A stretch of DNA of 64,000 bases, taken from positions 18,070 to 82,069 of the forward strand of contig CAYTWF010000003.1 of NCBI GenBank assembly GCA_964441705.1. Reading direction: 5' to 3'. The notes beneath the pieces were generated by a model. That model did no database searches. It was not told where the DNA came from and saw only the letters and a program-made list of their open reading frames with translations. The translations under genes and the position numbers were made by a program. The stretch comes from Eshraghiella sp964441705. GTDB lineage: Bacteria; Bacillota; Clostridia; Lachnospirales; Lachnospiraceae. Positions 8,266 through 16,615 of this stretch are shown piece by piece (positions within the stretch are counted from its first letter, which is position 1; every line of letters begins with the position of its first letter).

Positions 8266-8655
8266 TTATTTAACTTTAATATTATGCTCTCTTAATATTG
8301 CCTTATACTGACTTATTAAATCCTGAGCGTTACTTTCATACTTGGCAACACCAAGTACCAGTGGTTCATTGGAATAATCTCCCACCATTGTGGAGGTAAT
8401 TATTACAGGTGTATTAATGCGTTCCTGCTTCATATATCCAAGGACCATATTGCCGGTATTCGGAACCGGTCTTCCGGCGTTCTCGTCTGGAAAGGATGTG
8501 TCCAGTATCAGCAAATCAAAATGCTGTGAGCGAAGTGCCTTCATTCCCGATTCAAGTGCCGGAAAGCATGTAATATCATTTATCTTAAGAGCCTGCAGTG
8601 CTCTTTTCTCATCGCAGAACTTCAATAAATCATCATCTATTATTAGTGCCTTCAT
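8266..8655 (-). CDS. Stand-alone response-regulator receiver domain
   Basis: 129 residues, just one CheY-like domain. Visible: the acidic pair in IIDDD (residues 5-9), the phospho-acceptor Asp in LLILDTSFPD, and a Thr/Ser switch in VIITSTM. The conserved lysine after beta-5 is present as AKYES. There is no output domain. The loop after the acceptor Asp is longer than usual (ENAGRPVPNTGN). It starts 15 bp after hypB and ends just before a terminator, so it appears co-transcribed with sfsA and hypB. No partner kinase is adjacent; its target is unknown. Confidence 0.8.
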   Translation of the reverse strand: MKALIIDDDLLKFCDEKRALQALKINDITCFPALESGMKALRSQHFDLLILDTSFPDENAGRPVPNTGNMVLGYMKQERINTPVIITSTMVGDYSNEPLVLGVAKYESNAQDLISQYKAILREHNIKVK

Positions 8656-8670
8656 TGCCGCCTCCTGTTA

Positions 8671-9342
8671 TTATATTTGGTATTCCTTTACCTGGTCTCT
8701 AAGCCAGTCTGTCCATTCATCAAAGCCTTCTCCAGTCTTGGCTGATACAAAAATAACCTTTGCCTTAGGATTAAGGTTGTGGATTCTCTCTTCAACCGCC
8801 TTGGTATCAAAATCATCAAACACGCTTAAGGTGTCACATTTGTTGATTAAAACAACGTCGCAAATTGAGAACATAAGTGGATATTTAAGGGGTTTGTCAT
8901 CACCCTCCGGTACAGACAGTATCATGGCATTCCTGGTGCTTCCTGTATCAAATTCTGCAGGACACACAAGGTTTCCAACATTTTCAAGCACAACAAGGTC
9001 AAGGTCCTTTGTTCCAAATTCATGAATTCCCTGCCTTGTCATATCAGCATCAAGGTGGCACATTCCACCTGTATGAATCTGGATTGCCCTGACTCCAGTA
9101 TCTGAAATTGCCTTGGCATCCACCTCTGAATCGATATCTGCCTCCATAACACCTATTTTCAGTTCTTCCTTTAACATGGCAATTGTTCTCTTAAGAGTTG
9201 TTGTTTTGCCGGCTCCAGGAGAAGACATGAGGTTAAGCAAAAAGGTTCCTTCACCCTTAAGCTCTGCCCTTAATTTATCTGCATCTGCATCATTATCTGC
9301 GAAAATGCTTCTTTTTACTTCAATTACTTTATATTCCTTCAT
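8671..9342 (-). CDS. hypB: Hydrogenase/urease nickel-insertion GTPase HypB
   Basis: 223 residues of the SIMIBI GTPase class: G1 SSPGAGKTT (about 40), G2/G3 region MEADIDSEVDA, metal-binding GGMCHLDA, VGNLVCPAEFD and G4 NKCD. HypB delivers nickel to [NiFe] hydrogenase precursors with HypA. The N-terminus lacks both the CxxCGC motif and a His-rich stretch, as in many Firmicutes. No hypA, hypCDEF or hydrogenase subunit gene is in the window; neighbours are sfsA and a receiver domain. The nickel client is therefore unknown. Confidence 0.93.
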   Translation of the reverse strand: MKEYKVIEVKRSIFADNDADADKLRAELKGEGTFLLNLMSSPGAGKTTTLKRTIAMLKEELKIGVMEADIDSEVDAKAISDTGVRAIQIHTGGMCHLDADMTRQGIHEFGTKDLDLVVLENVGNLVCPAEFDTGSTRNAMILSVPEGDDKPLKYPLMFSICDVVLINKCDTLSVFDDFDTKAVEERIHNLNPKAKVIFVSAKTGEGFDEWTDWLRDQVKEYQI

Positions 9343-9381
9343 TTTCCCACCTGCTTATGTATTTTTTATGTACTTATTATA

Positions 9382-10062
9382 TCAGTTTTCGTGGGAAGAT
9401 ACTACATAAAGTTCATTTTTTGTGACATGACAGCTTAGATAGAGTATCCTCACCCCCGCTGCCGCTGCGTTATCAAGCGCCCGACCGAATTCAGGCTGTG
9501 TAAGGTCATTTGGATATACCCTGTCGAAGCCTTCAATCTGGATAACAAAGGCAATACAGCACTGCCAGCCCTCTGCTGCCGCTCTGGCAAGCTCGTTAAG
9601 GTGCTTTACACCTCTTACTGTAGGTGCATCTGGAAAATAACAGCTTCCATCACGCTCAAGTGTTACACCCTTTACCTCAATAAGTGTTGGTCTTCCACCC
9701 TGTTCTATATAAAAGTCTATCCTTGACTGACCAAAGGTATACTCAGGACGTATTGTGGTAATGCTGTCAAAACACTCCGGCTGACCGGCAAGCCATTCGC
9801 CGACAACTTTATTAGGTGCCTGACTGTCCATATTAATCCAGCCCAGGTTCTCTTTGTACACACACACCAGGTCATATGCCGTTTTTCGGGCCGGATTACT
9901 GCTTTTTTCCAACATAACCCTGACTCCCGGTATAAGCAGTTCTGCACATCGTCCGGTGTTTTTCACATGAACAGTTTCCACCTCATTATTAATGCTTACA
10001 TGAGCAATGAACCTGTTGGGCCTGTTTATAAAAACGCCCTCGATTGTATTATCATATTTCAT
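9382..10062 (-). CDS. sfsA: SfsA family DNA/RNA-binding protein
   Basis: 226 residues with the family's N-terminal OB-like part (FINRPNRFIAHV, then HVKNTGRCAELLIPG) and the C-terminal nuclease-like core with ESRID-like FGQSRIDFYIE, LIEVKGVTLE and FPDAPTVRGVKHL. Those D, E and K residues fit a PD-(D/E)xK-type site. SfsA was named for stimulating sugar fermentation genes in E. coli; later work links it to nucleic-acid binding or cleavage. It leads a unit with hypB (39 bp downstream). Confidence 0.93.
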   Translation of the reverse strand: MKYDNTIEGVFINRPNRFIAHVSINNEVETVHVKNTGRCAELLIPGVRVMLEKSSNPARKTAYDLVCVYKENLGWINMDSQAPNKVVGEWLAGQPECFDSITTIRPEYTFGQSRIDFYIEQGGRPTLIEVKGVTLERDGSCYFPDAPTVRGVKHLNELARAAAEGWQCCIAFVIQIEGFDRVYPNDLTQPEFGRALDNAAAAGVRILYLSCHVTKNELYVVSSHEN

Positions 10063-10091
10063 ATATTTTCCTCATACGCTTTAAATATTAT

Positions 10092-10138
10092 GAAAAAATA
10101 GAAGGCTTCATTATTATTGATTAATAACAAAGCCTTCC
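10092..10138 (-). terminator. Terminator after P-loop kinase gene
   Basis: GAAGGCTT...AAGCCTTC arms at 10101-10108 and 10130-10137 are extended by inner TTATTA/TAATAA pairing, then TATTTTTTC follows on the minus strand. It separates the kinase gene from sfsA. Confidence 0.85.
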
Positions 10139-10172
10139 TTAATTCAATTAAGAATGCTGGAGTGAGAATACG

Positions 10173-10784
10173 TTAGTCGTTCTCGTCCTCCTGCATTGTC
10201 TCCTCAAGAACATGAACAATGTGTTTCATTGATTTCTCATATTCAGCATCATTGGAATTCTTGAATATAAGAAGGTCGTCTTTAACATCAGGGTCATCCA
10301 GCTCTGTTGGGATTGTAAAATTACAGCCTGCAATATACTCATCCCAATGCTCAAGCTTCCAGGTATCCCTGTCAGAATCTCTGGAAATCATTCTCTGGTG
10401 CACAACCTCAGGGTCAGTCTCAACCCAGATAACAACAAGTGTTGCATTCTTCTCCTTAAGCTGCTCCTTCAGATTATTGATATAATCCATATCACGAATT
10501 TCAGATGTAAACGGTGCGTTAATAAGCACAATATCATCATACTCCAGTGCTTCCAATGCCAGGTCTACAACACACTCATATTCGTAGTCACGAATGTTTT
10601 CCTCAAAGAACTCACTGCTTCTATTATATGGCTCTCCAGCCACAACAAATATCTGCTTGGAAAGTGTAATAAGTGTATCCTTATCAAGATATACTACATG
10701 ATTCAGTCTTTTGGCCAGTGCCTTTGAAATAAAAGTCTTACCACATGCTGGTGGCGACGTTACAAGAATTAATTTTTTAACCAT
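10173..10784 (-). CDS. P-loop nucleotide kinase-like ATPase, function unknown
   Basis: 203 residues beginning MVKKLILVTSPPACGKT, a clear Walker A. Further on are VYLDKDTL (a substrate-side acid), IVLINAPF as the Walker B strand, and a lid-like RMISRDSDRD with arginines. The fold resembles small-molecule or zeta-toxin-like kinases (AAA_33 type), but no substrate motif is recognisable. The start at 10784 is favoured because GAGGTG stands seven bases upstream; the in-frame GTG at 10793 is part of that site. It is a single gene bracketed by the LysR gene and its own terminator. Confidence 0.75.
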   Translation of the reverse strand: MVKKLILVTSPPACGKTFISKALAKRLNHVVYLDKDTLITLSKQIFVVAGEPYNRSSEFFEENIRDYEYECVVDLALEALEYDDIVLINAPFTSEIRDMDYINNLKEQLKEKNATLVVIWVETDPEVVHQRMISRDSDRDTWKLEHWDEYIAGCNFTIPTELDDPDVKDDLLIFKNSNDAEYEKSMKHIVHVLEETMQEDEND

Positions 10785-10832
10785 TTTTTTCACCTCGTCT
10801 AATAAACAGGAACATTATAGCATAAAAAAAAA

Positions 10833-11735
10833 CTATTGTATAACATATTTTCTAAGAGCCTCAAGATAAGATTTTCCAAAACGGCTCGGCTCCCAATTTT
10901 TCTGGACAATTACCCCCACGCTTATGTGCTCGTCAACTGCAAGAGGGCGGGCAATAATGTTCTCTCCATTAAGCTTTGTACTTATTATACCTGTGCTTAT
11001 TGTATAACCATTAAGACCTATTACCAGGTTAAACAAGGTGGCACGGTCGCGAACCTTAATATTCTTCTTGTGGTCAAGATTGCTTAGTATTTCCTCAGAA
11101 AAATAGAATGAATTATAATCTCCCTGTTCAAAGGACAGATATGGATATTCCTCCAGGTCTGCAAGCTCAATAACGGCTTTGGAGGCAAGGGGATGTCTGG
11201 AGCTGATAAACACATGGGGGCTGGCAACAAAAAGCTGTTCAAAGCGCAGTCCATTCTGATTAATCAGCTTCATTATTATAGATTCATTAGCATTAGAGGT
11301 ATAGAGGACTCCAATCTCACTTTTCAGGCGGCTGACATCCTCTATAATCTCATTGGTCTGGGTCTCACGGAGAATAAAATCGTACTGGTCCTGACCATAT
11401 TCTTTTATCACATCTACAAAAGCGTTGACAGCAAAGGAATAATGCTGGGTAGATACAGCGAAACGCTGCTTAAAATGACGGTCAGACTTGTACCGGTCCT
11501 CAAGAAGGCTGGTCTGTTCCAGCACCTGTCTTGCATAGCCTAAGAACTGGTCGCCCTCGTTGGACACAATTACGCCCTTATTGGTTCTGTTAAAAACAGT
11601 TATCTGCATTTCATTTTCAAGCTCTTTTATTGCATTGGTAAGACTTGGCTGTGAAATATACAGTGACTTGGCAGCCTCACTTATGCTGCCCTTCTCGGCT
11701 ACAGCTACAACATATTTTAATTGGGCCAGTGTCAT
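10833..11735 (-). CDS. LysR-family transcriptional regulator
   Basis: About 300 residues. The winged helix-turn-helix is at the N-terminus (TLAQLKYVVAVAEKGS, then AAKSLYISQPSLTNAIKELE), followed by a co-inducer-binding domain. The family resembles CysL/GltC-like regulators, but no effector can be named. The ATG at 11735 is preferred over 11744 because AAGGAG abuts the latter and is well spaced for the former. It lies 47 bp downstream of bioY on the same strand, so it may share that transcript. An imperfect TTACATTTGTAA dyad (11749-11760) precedes it. Confidence 0.88.
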   Translation of the reverse strand: MTLAQLKYVVAVAEKGSISEAAKSLYISQPSLTNAIKELENEMQITVFNRTNKGVIVSNEGDQFLGYARQVLEQTSLLEDRYKSDRHFKQRFAVSTQHYSFAVNAFVDVIKEYGQDQYDFILRETQTNEIIEDVSRLKSEIGVLYTSNANESIIMKLINQNGLRFEQLFVASPHVFISSRHPLASKAVIELADLEEYPYLSFEQGDYNSFYFSEEILSNLDHKKNIKVRDRATLFNLVIGLNGYTISTGIISTKLNGENIIARPLAVDEHISVGVIVQKNWEPSRFGKSYLEALRKYVIQ

Positions 11736-11782
11736 ATTCTCCATCTCCTTACATTTGTAAGTGATGATACCACACCTTCAGA

Positions 11783-12373
11783 CTAAAAGGCAATAACATT
11801 CTCCATGCCGTTAACCTTGCGAAGCGGTTTTTTTACAATAACTCCTATAACTGCTGCTACAGCAATTTTGGCTGCATCAATAAGCAGAAACGGATATACG
11901 CAAAAGCTCAGCGTTGTTGCAAGGTTGGTTCCTGTTACATGCATGTACCATATTGAACCGAAGGCGTAGTCTGCTGCAACACCGATTACACAGCCAATTA
12001 TGTACATCCACACCTTTCCTTTGCCAATATAGAGAAAAAGACCGGCAATCGCAGCCATAAAAATAAATCCGATAAGGTATCCGCCTGTAGGTCCCACAAG
12101 CTTGCCAATTCCTCCGGCAAAGCCTGAAAATACAGGAAGTCCTATCAGTCCTATAAGCAGATAAAGTCCACAGCAGATTGTTCCTTTTCTGCCGCCTATA
12201 AGATACACGATAAAAAGCATAATAAAATTGGTCAGCGAAATAGGCACATTGCCCGGCAGTGGAATTGACAGAGGCGCAAGCACACATATAATTGCAGTGA
12301 GAAGCCCCATTATTGTAATGTTCAAAATATTATTCTTAGTCCTTGACGTTGTCCTGGCAGTTGTTTCATTCAT
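11783..12373 (-). CDS. bioY: Biotin transporter substrate-binding subunit BioY
   Basis: 196 residues with six hydrophobic segments and the BioY signature ALSIPLPGNVPISLTNF-like (here PLSIPLPGNVPISLTNF, about 33-49), followed by GLIGLPVFSGFAGGIGKL and GPTGGYLIGF. BioY is the S-component that binds biotin; it works alone or with the general ECF energy module, which is not encoded nearby. No biotin synthesis genes are in the window, suggesting scavenging. The start has AAGGAG upstream. A BirA-like palindrome lies 80-110 bp upstream. Confidence 0.95.
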   Translation of the reverse strand: MNETTARTTSRTKNNILNITIMGLLTAIICVLAPLSIPLPGNVPISLTNFIMLFIVYLIGGRKGTICCGLYLLIGLIGLPVFSGFAGGIGKLVGPTGGYLIGFIFMAAIAGLFLYIGKGKVWMYIIGCVIGVAADYAFGSIWYMHVTGTNLATTLSFCVYPFLLIDAAKIAVAAVIGVIVKKPLRKVNGMENVIAF

Positions 12374-12450
12374 TGTTATTATCTCCTTAAAATAATGAGA
12401 ACACCAGCTGTATGTCCTCTACATTTGTCAAGAATATAACATAAAAAAAG

Positions 12451-12485
12451 AAATGTCAACCATATTTTCATATTGGTTAACATTT
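12451..12485 (-). promoter_or_regulatory. BirA-like palindrome overlapping bioY -35 (or terminator)
   Basis: AATGTCAACC (12452-12461) and GGTTAACATT (12475-12484) are inverted around a 13-base spacer that also pairs in part. Known BirA operators are inverted TTGTNAACC halves about 14-16 bases apart, so the halves fit but the spacer is slightly short. On the minus strand the inner TTGACA could be a -35 box for bioY. The hairpin is also followed by CTTTTTTTAT, so it could equally terminate the upstream PH-like gene. Both roles are possible. Confidence 0.55.
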
Positions 12486-12506
12486 CTTTTTCAAGTCCAA
12501 AACATA

Positions 12507-12920
12507 TCAGTCTTTATTCTCAACTGCATCATATATCTCCTGATAAAGCTCCTTTGTCTCATCAACAGTCTTCCTGTTAAGAGCAATTACCCGGTCGCCA
12601 TAGTGCAGTACAACGCAGTCCTCGCATTTCATGTACGCATAAAGTGTGTATTTGCCATACTCGTCGTTATTGAATTTGCCCTCGCCAAGAACAATATTAC
12701 CCATTCCGTTGGTTCTTGAGCCCTTGTCAAAGCTCTCTACATACTCCACAGAGTCAATATCGCTTATTAAAAGCGTCTCATCCGGCCAGTAGGCTGCCTT
12801 AATATTAATGTCCTCGCTGCCTACAGTAATTACCAGCTTGCCTGTAAACATTCCTATCGCTGCTACCACCAGAACAACTGCGGTAATAATATAGGTTATT
12901 TTATTTCTTTTTCTTCCCAT
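12507..12920 (-). CDS. Membrane-anchored PH-domain-like protein
   Basis: 137 residues. A basic start (MGRKRNK) and a membrane segment (about 9-30) are followed by a soluble beta-rich part resembling bacterial PH-like domains: YWPDETLLISDIDSVEYVE, then GKYTLYAYMKCEDCVVLHYGDRVIALN and a C-terminal amphipathic helix (ETKELYQEIYDAVEN). The helix at the end fits the PH fold. Function is unknown. It starts 9 bp after the MATE transporter gene, so the two are probably co-expressed. Confidence 0.6.
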   Translation of the reverse strand: MGRKRNKITYIITAVVLVVAAIGMFTGKLVITVGSEDINIKAAYWPDETLLISDIDSVEYVESFDKGSRTNGMGNIVLGEGKFNNDEYGKYTLYAYMKCEDCVVLHYGDRVIALNRKTVDETKELYQEIYDAVENKD

Positions 12921-12929
12921 ATGGGCCTC

Positions 12930-14285
12930 CTATCTGCTTCTGTCCAGACCATGTATCCAGTTGGATTTAAAATAGTATATAAGATATATAACAGAACTGA
13001 TTCCCCAGGTCAATGGGTATGCCCAGAAAATCAGCTGTATATCGTGATTAATACGCATTGCAACTGTAATATAGGTAATTCTCACAACGCACCAGATTGA
13101 CAGCATAATAACCATTGGAACAACTGCCTTGCCTGCACCTCTGCAGATTCCGGCAATACAATGAGAAAATGCCAGCAGGAAAAAGAAAAGTGCCTCTGTT
13201 CTGGCCTGCTGAGTACCAAAGCCTATTACTGTGGTGTCCGAATTGAACATTGACATGAGTGCCGGTGCTGCTGCAAAAATAACAACACCAATAAGCTCCG
13301 CCAGAGAAATTGATGTAATTATACCAAATCTGGCGCCTTTTCTGACACGGTCATACTTTCCTGCACCAAGATTCTGGCTGATAAAGGTTGCCATTGCCAT
13401 TGCAAAGCAGGTTATTGGCAGAAACGCAAAGCCCTCAATCTTGGCATATGAACCATACCCGGCCATTGCATCCGCTCCAAAGGAATTAATATTGGTCTGA
13501 ACAATTACATTAGCAAATCCAATAACCGAATTCTGTACACCTGTTGGCAGTCCAAATCGAACTATTTCACCAAGCATGGAGCGATGAAATTTTATTTTGC
13601 GCAGCTCCACCTGATATATGGTTCCTTTTTGCATAAGGTGTATCAAACTTAATATCATACTTACCGTCTGGGATATTGCGGTAGCAATTGCAGCCGCTCC
13701 AACTCCAAATCCCATGACTCTGATAAAAATAATATCCAAAATCACATTAAGCACTGATGAAATCATAAGATAATACAGTGGTCTTCGACTGTCACCTATT
13801 GCATTCATAATGCTGGTGCAGATATTGTACATTGCAATTGCCATAGCTCCGTAAAAATAATACCGAAAATATATTATTGATTCCGGCAAAACCTTAGGGT
13901 CTGTTCCCATCCATTTAAGCAATGTTGGTGTAGCCGCAACTCCAAAAACAGTGAGAATTACTCCCGCAACCAGTCCAAATGCAACATTAGTGTGAATTGC
14001 CTTTGAAACACTTTTATAATCACCTGCTCCAAAATACCTGGAAATTACTACTCCGGCTCCCATTGCCGTTCCCGTGAAAAAGCTTATAATCAAAAAAATC
14101 AGTGTACCGGAGGAGCTGACTGCTGCCAGAGCCTCCTTCCCCAGATAATTACCTACAATTATTGAATCCACTGTATTGTACAGCTGCTGAAACAGCTGGC
14201 TTAAAAAAATTGGAACTGCGAACTGCACTATGTGCTTCACAGGACTTCCAACTGTCATATTAATTGTTCCGCGTTCGTTTGCCAT
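12930..14285 (-). CDS. MATE family efflux transporter
   Basis: 451 residues with about twelve hydrophobic segments in two homologous halves. The start TVGSPVKHIVQFAVPIFLSQLFQQLYNTVDSIIVG is typical of the DinF/VmrA-like branch in Clostridia. Such proteins export drugs, dyes or metabolites in exchange for Na+ or H+. The substrate cannot be read from sequence. One of three MATE genes in the window; it is followed by the PH-like gene. Confidence 0.93.
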   Translation of the reverse strand: MANERGTINMTVGSPVKHIVQFAVPIFLSQLFQQLYNTVDSIIVGNYLGKEALAAVSSSGTLIFLIISFFTGTAMGAGVVISRYFGAGDYKSVSKAIHTNVAFGLVAGVILTVFGVAATPTLLKWMGTDPKVLPESIIYFRYYFYGAMAIAMYNICTSIMNAIGDSRRPLYYLMISSVLNVILDIIFIRVMGFGVGAAAIATAISQTVSMILSLIHLMQKGTIYQVELRKIKFHRSMLGEIVRFGLPTGVQNSVIGFANVIVQTNINSFGADAMAGYGSYAKIEGFAFLPITCFAMAMATFISQNLGAGKYDRVRKGARFGIITSISLAELIGVVIFAAAPALMSMFNSDTTVIGFGTQQARTEALFFFLLAFSHCIAGICRGAGKAVVPMVIMLSIWCVVRITYITVAMRINHDIQLIFWAYPLTWGISSVIYLIYYFKSNWIHGLDRSR

Positions 14286-14344
14286 TGACCTACTCCATTT
14301 TTCTCATACGTACCCATGATTATAAACCTGTTCTTCCCATAATA

Positions 14345-14387
14345 AAAGAAAAATCTCCGAAATGGAATTATATCCACCCCGGAGACC
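14345..14387 (-). terminator. Terminator after DUF6465 gene
   Basis: TCTCCG (14385-14380) pairs with CGGAGA (14359-14354), with inner GG/CC pairing, followed on the minus strand by TTTTTCTTTTATT. It lies 30 bp after the gene. Confidence 0.8.
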
Positions 14388-14415
14388 AGGAAAATCTATG
14401 TATCAGCTGTTCTGA

Positions 14416-14967
14416 TTAAAAAAGGGTAACCTTACCTGCTGACTTCTTGTTAATTACATAGTAAGCTGCATTCTCTTCAGGCTTAACATATACCTGGAGA
14501 TTCTTAATTGTTGAAGCCTTATGTCCTTCAGCAATATAAGCTTCCTTGGCTCTGTTAACAATATCCTGCTCCTTAATTTCGTTGCCTGCAAACTGAAGAA
14601 ATACCTCAGTCTCTGCATTCTTCATAGCTGCCTCAGCCTTAACAACAGTCTTCTTAACAGTCTTTGCAGCTGTATCCTTAGCCTCAGCTGCCTTCTTAGC
14701 AACCTTCTTAGCCTCTGTCTTAACTGCAACTGATGCCTTAGCTGCCTCAGCCTTTACTGTCTCTTTTGCCTTAACTGCCTCAACCTTTACTGTCTCTTTT
14801 GCTTTAGCTGCTTCAACCTTTACAGCCTCGCTTGTCTCTTTCATCTTCTGCTTAGTATCTACTACTGTCTCACTAACCTTCTCTGCTGCCTTCTCACCTG
14901 CAGCCTTTACAGTAGTCTTAACATCTGCTGCCTTAGCTGTAGCCTTTGTTGTTGTCTTTTTCTCCAT
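14416..14967 (-). CDS. Ala/Lys-rich DUF6465-type protein
   Basis: 183 residues in two parts. Residues 1 to about 118 are low-complexity Ala/Lys/Thr/Val helix with repeats such as VKAEAAKAKETVK, like eukaryotic histone H1 tails or LEA-type coiled helices. Residues 119-183 form a compact domain (VFLQFAGNEIKEQDIVNRAKEAY ending in GKVTLF) that matches the DUF6465 pattern common in Lachnospiraceae. The net positive tail suggests DNA or polyanion binding, which is inference. It has a well-formed promoter and its own terminator, so it is a single-gene unit. Function unknown. Confidence 0.75.
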   Translation of the reverse strand: MEKKTTTKATAKAADVKTTVKAAGEKAAEKVSETVVDTKQKMKETSEAVKVEAAKAKETVKVEAVKAKETVKAEAAKASVAVKTEAKKVAKKAAEAKDTAAKTVKKTVVKAEAAMKNAETEVFLQFAGNEIKEQDIVNRAKEAYIAEGHKASTIKNLQVYVKPEENAAYYVINKKSAGKVTLF

Positions 14968-15031
14968 TGATAAATCCTCCTAAAAAAAATCCCAATCTTT
15001 GTTAACTTTTACAATATATATCAACGAAGAC

Positions 15032-15060
15032 ATAATATACCAAAAACTATTTTTTTGCAA
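15032..15060 (-). promoter_or_regulatory. Promoter of DUF6465 gene
   Basis: Minus strand TTGCAA (15055-15060), 17-base spacer, TATTAT (15032-15037). The ribosome binding site AGGAGG follows just before the ATG at 14967. Confidence 0.6.
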
Positions 15061-15092
15061 GATGCATAATAAAATTAGTTATTTTTAACAAA

Positions 15093-15767
15093 TTAAAGCT
15101 GTTTTCTATTCATTATATGAATACTTATTGATGTTGAAATCCAAGTAAACAAAATAATAACTGCACCCGTTCCCAACGCTATAACAGCAGTTCCAAGAGC
15201 CTTCAATCTATTAAGCACATCATCAAGGATTGCCGTAATATTCACCCCTTTTGTATCTGCTACCTTGGCAAGCGCAAATGCCACTGCAAAAACAGCCACA
15301 AGAAATCCCAGCATTACAATTCTGCCATTATCAGCACCAAATTTCAGCTGGAGAGGAAGCATTATACACATCACAAGAAAAAGACAAATAACAATTACTC
15401 CAGAAACAATCAATGACTCCGGAATGTCTGCCGTTCTTCCTGATGTAATAAGTACTATGGTAACCACTGCATCTATAACCGCTGTTCCCACCAGAATCAA
15501 CAACAATGTAAACACGTATTTTTCCAATGCATATATACGACGGGTAACCGGCATCGTCATTAGATACATACCACTGTGATTATTATCATCAAATGATATT
15601 GTCGTAAGCGTCATCATTGCACATAATGCAACAAAATATGCTATAATAAAGGAATAATTGCCGCCATGATTAGTAATCATAAGCAGTGCAGTAATAAATA
15701 TCATTATTAGAAACATCCTTTTATTGGTAAGTACAAGCAGTCCATCCTTTACAATCAATCCCTTCAT
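15093..15767 (-). CDS. ABC-2 type permease of GntR-linked exporter
   Basis: 224 residues with about six membrane segments and no soluble domain, the size of the ABC2_membrane_5-like permeases found with YtrA-type operons. It overlaps the ATPase gene by four bases, so the pair is translationally coupled. Its first residues (MKGLIVKDGLLVLTNKR) are an amphipathic lead-in typical of these proteins. The exported substrate is unknown; related operons respond to cell-wall antibiotics. Confidence 0.8.
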   Translation of the reverse strand: MKGLIVKDGLLVLTNKRMFLIMIFITALLMITNHGGNYSFIIAYFVALCAMMTLTTISFDDNNHSGMYLMTMPVTRRIYALEKYVFTLLLILVGTAVIDAVVTIVLITSGRTADIPESLIVSGVIVICLFLVMCIMLPLQLKFGADNGRIVMLGFLVAVFAVAFALAKVADTKGVNITAILDDVLNRLKALGTAVIALGTGAVIILFTWISTSISIHIMNRKQL

Positions 15768-16615
15768 AGTCTTTCTCCCTTCTCGATAATTAATAAAATA
15801 TCGTCAATTCCAGTCTTTTCAACAACAATATCCCTAAAATTATCAATGTAATACTGCTTCTCATCGGTAAGACACTCATATCCGAATGGTCGCTTCAGTC
15901 TATACAAAATATGTCCTCTGTCAATTCTGTCATACTGCTCCTGAGTAACCTTGATTACACCATACTCTTCAAGCACTGTATCCATGCTCTGATGAAAAAT
16001 AATACTTCCCTTGTGAATCATATACAAATCATCACAAAAGCCTTCCAAATCACTGGCAATATGTGAGCTTATTATAATTGAGCGTCCCTCTGTCTCCATA
16101 TATTCACGCAGCATATCAAGTATACTGTCTCTTGCAACCACATCCAGTCCCGCTGTTGGTTCATCAAGCACCAGCAGGCTTGCATTATGGCTCAGTGCCG
16201 TAATAATATTGAGCCTTGTTTTCATTCCTGTTGAAAAATCCTTAATTGGTTTGTTAAGTGGCAGATTATACTGACTGCACCTACCTGCAAACTGCTCCTT
16301 GTCAAAATCATGATACATATTCTTAAGTATGCTGATTATATTCTTAACAGTAAGGCACTCCGGAAAGCCTGTTGTTCCAAGAACAACTCCTATCTTCTCC
16401 TTATCTTTCGCGCTAATCTCCTTAATATTCTTATCAAAAAGTTCTATCTTCCCTCCATCAATATCAATGAGTCCCAAAATAGCCTGAAAAGTTGTACTTT
16501 TACCTGCGCCATTGGCTCCGACAAGTCCTGTTATACAGCCTTCCTTTACCTCCAGTGTACAGTTAAGTTCAAATCCGTTGTATTTCTTATTAACATTGTC
16601 CAAATTAATAATCAT
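15764..16615 (-). CDS. ABC transporter ATP-binding protein (YtrB-like)
   Basis: 283 residues. Walker A is GANGAGKST (about 34), the signature motif is degenerate (DFSTGMKTRL), Walker B is LLVLDEPTAGLD and the switch His lies in SSHIASD. The C-terminal 80 residues form a family-specific extension. It is the middle gene of a gntR-ATPase-permease operon, overlapping each neighbour by four bases. It drives the adjacent permease. Confidence 0.92.
   Translation of the reverse strand: MIINLDNVNKKYNGFELNCTLEVKEGCITGLVGANGAGKSTTFQAILGLIDIDGGKIELFDKNIKEISAKDKEKIGVVLGTTGFPECLTVKNIISILKNMYHDFDKEQFAGRCSQYNLPLNKPIKDFSTGMKTRLNIITALSHNASLLVLDEPTAGLDVVARDSILDMLREYMETEGRSIIISSHIASDLEGFCDDLYMIHKGSIIFHQSMDTVLEEYGVIKVTQEQYDRIDRGHILYRLKRPFGYECLTDEKQYYIDNFRDIVVEKTGIDDILLIIEKGERL

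Noticed and set aside
8390..9025. 211-residue plus-strand open frame
   Set aside because: Antisense over the receiver and hypB genes, which carry clear family motifs.
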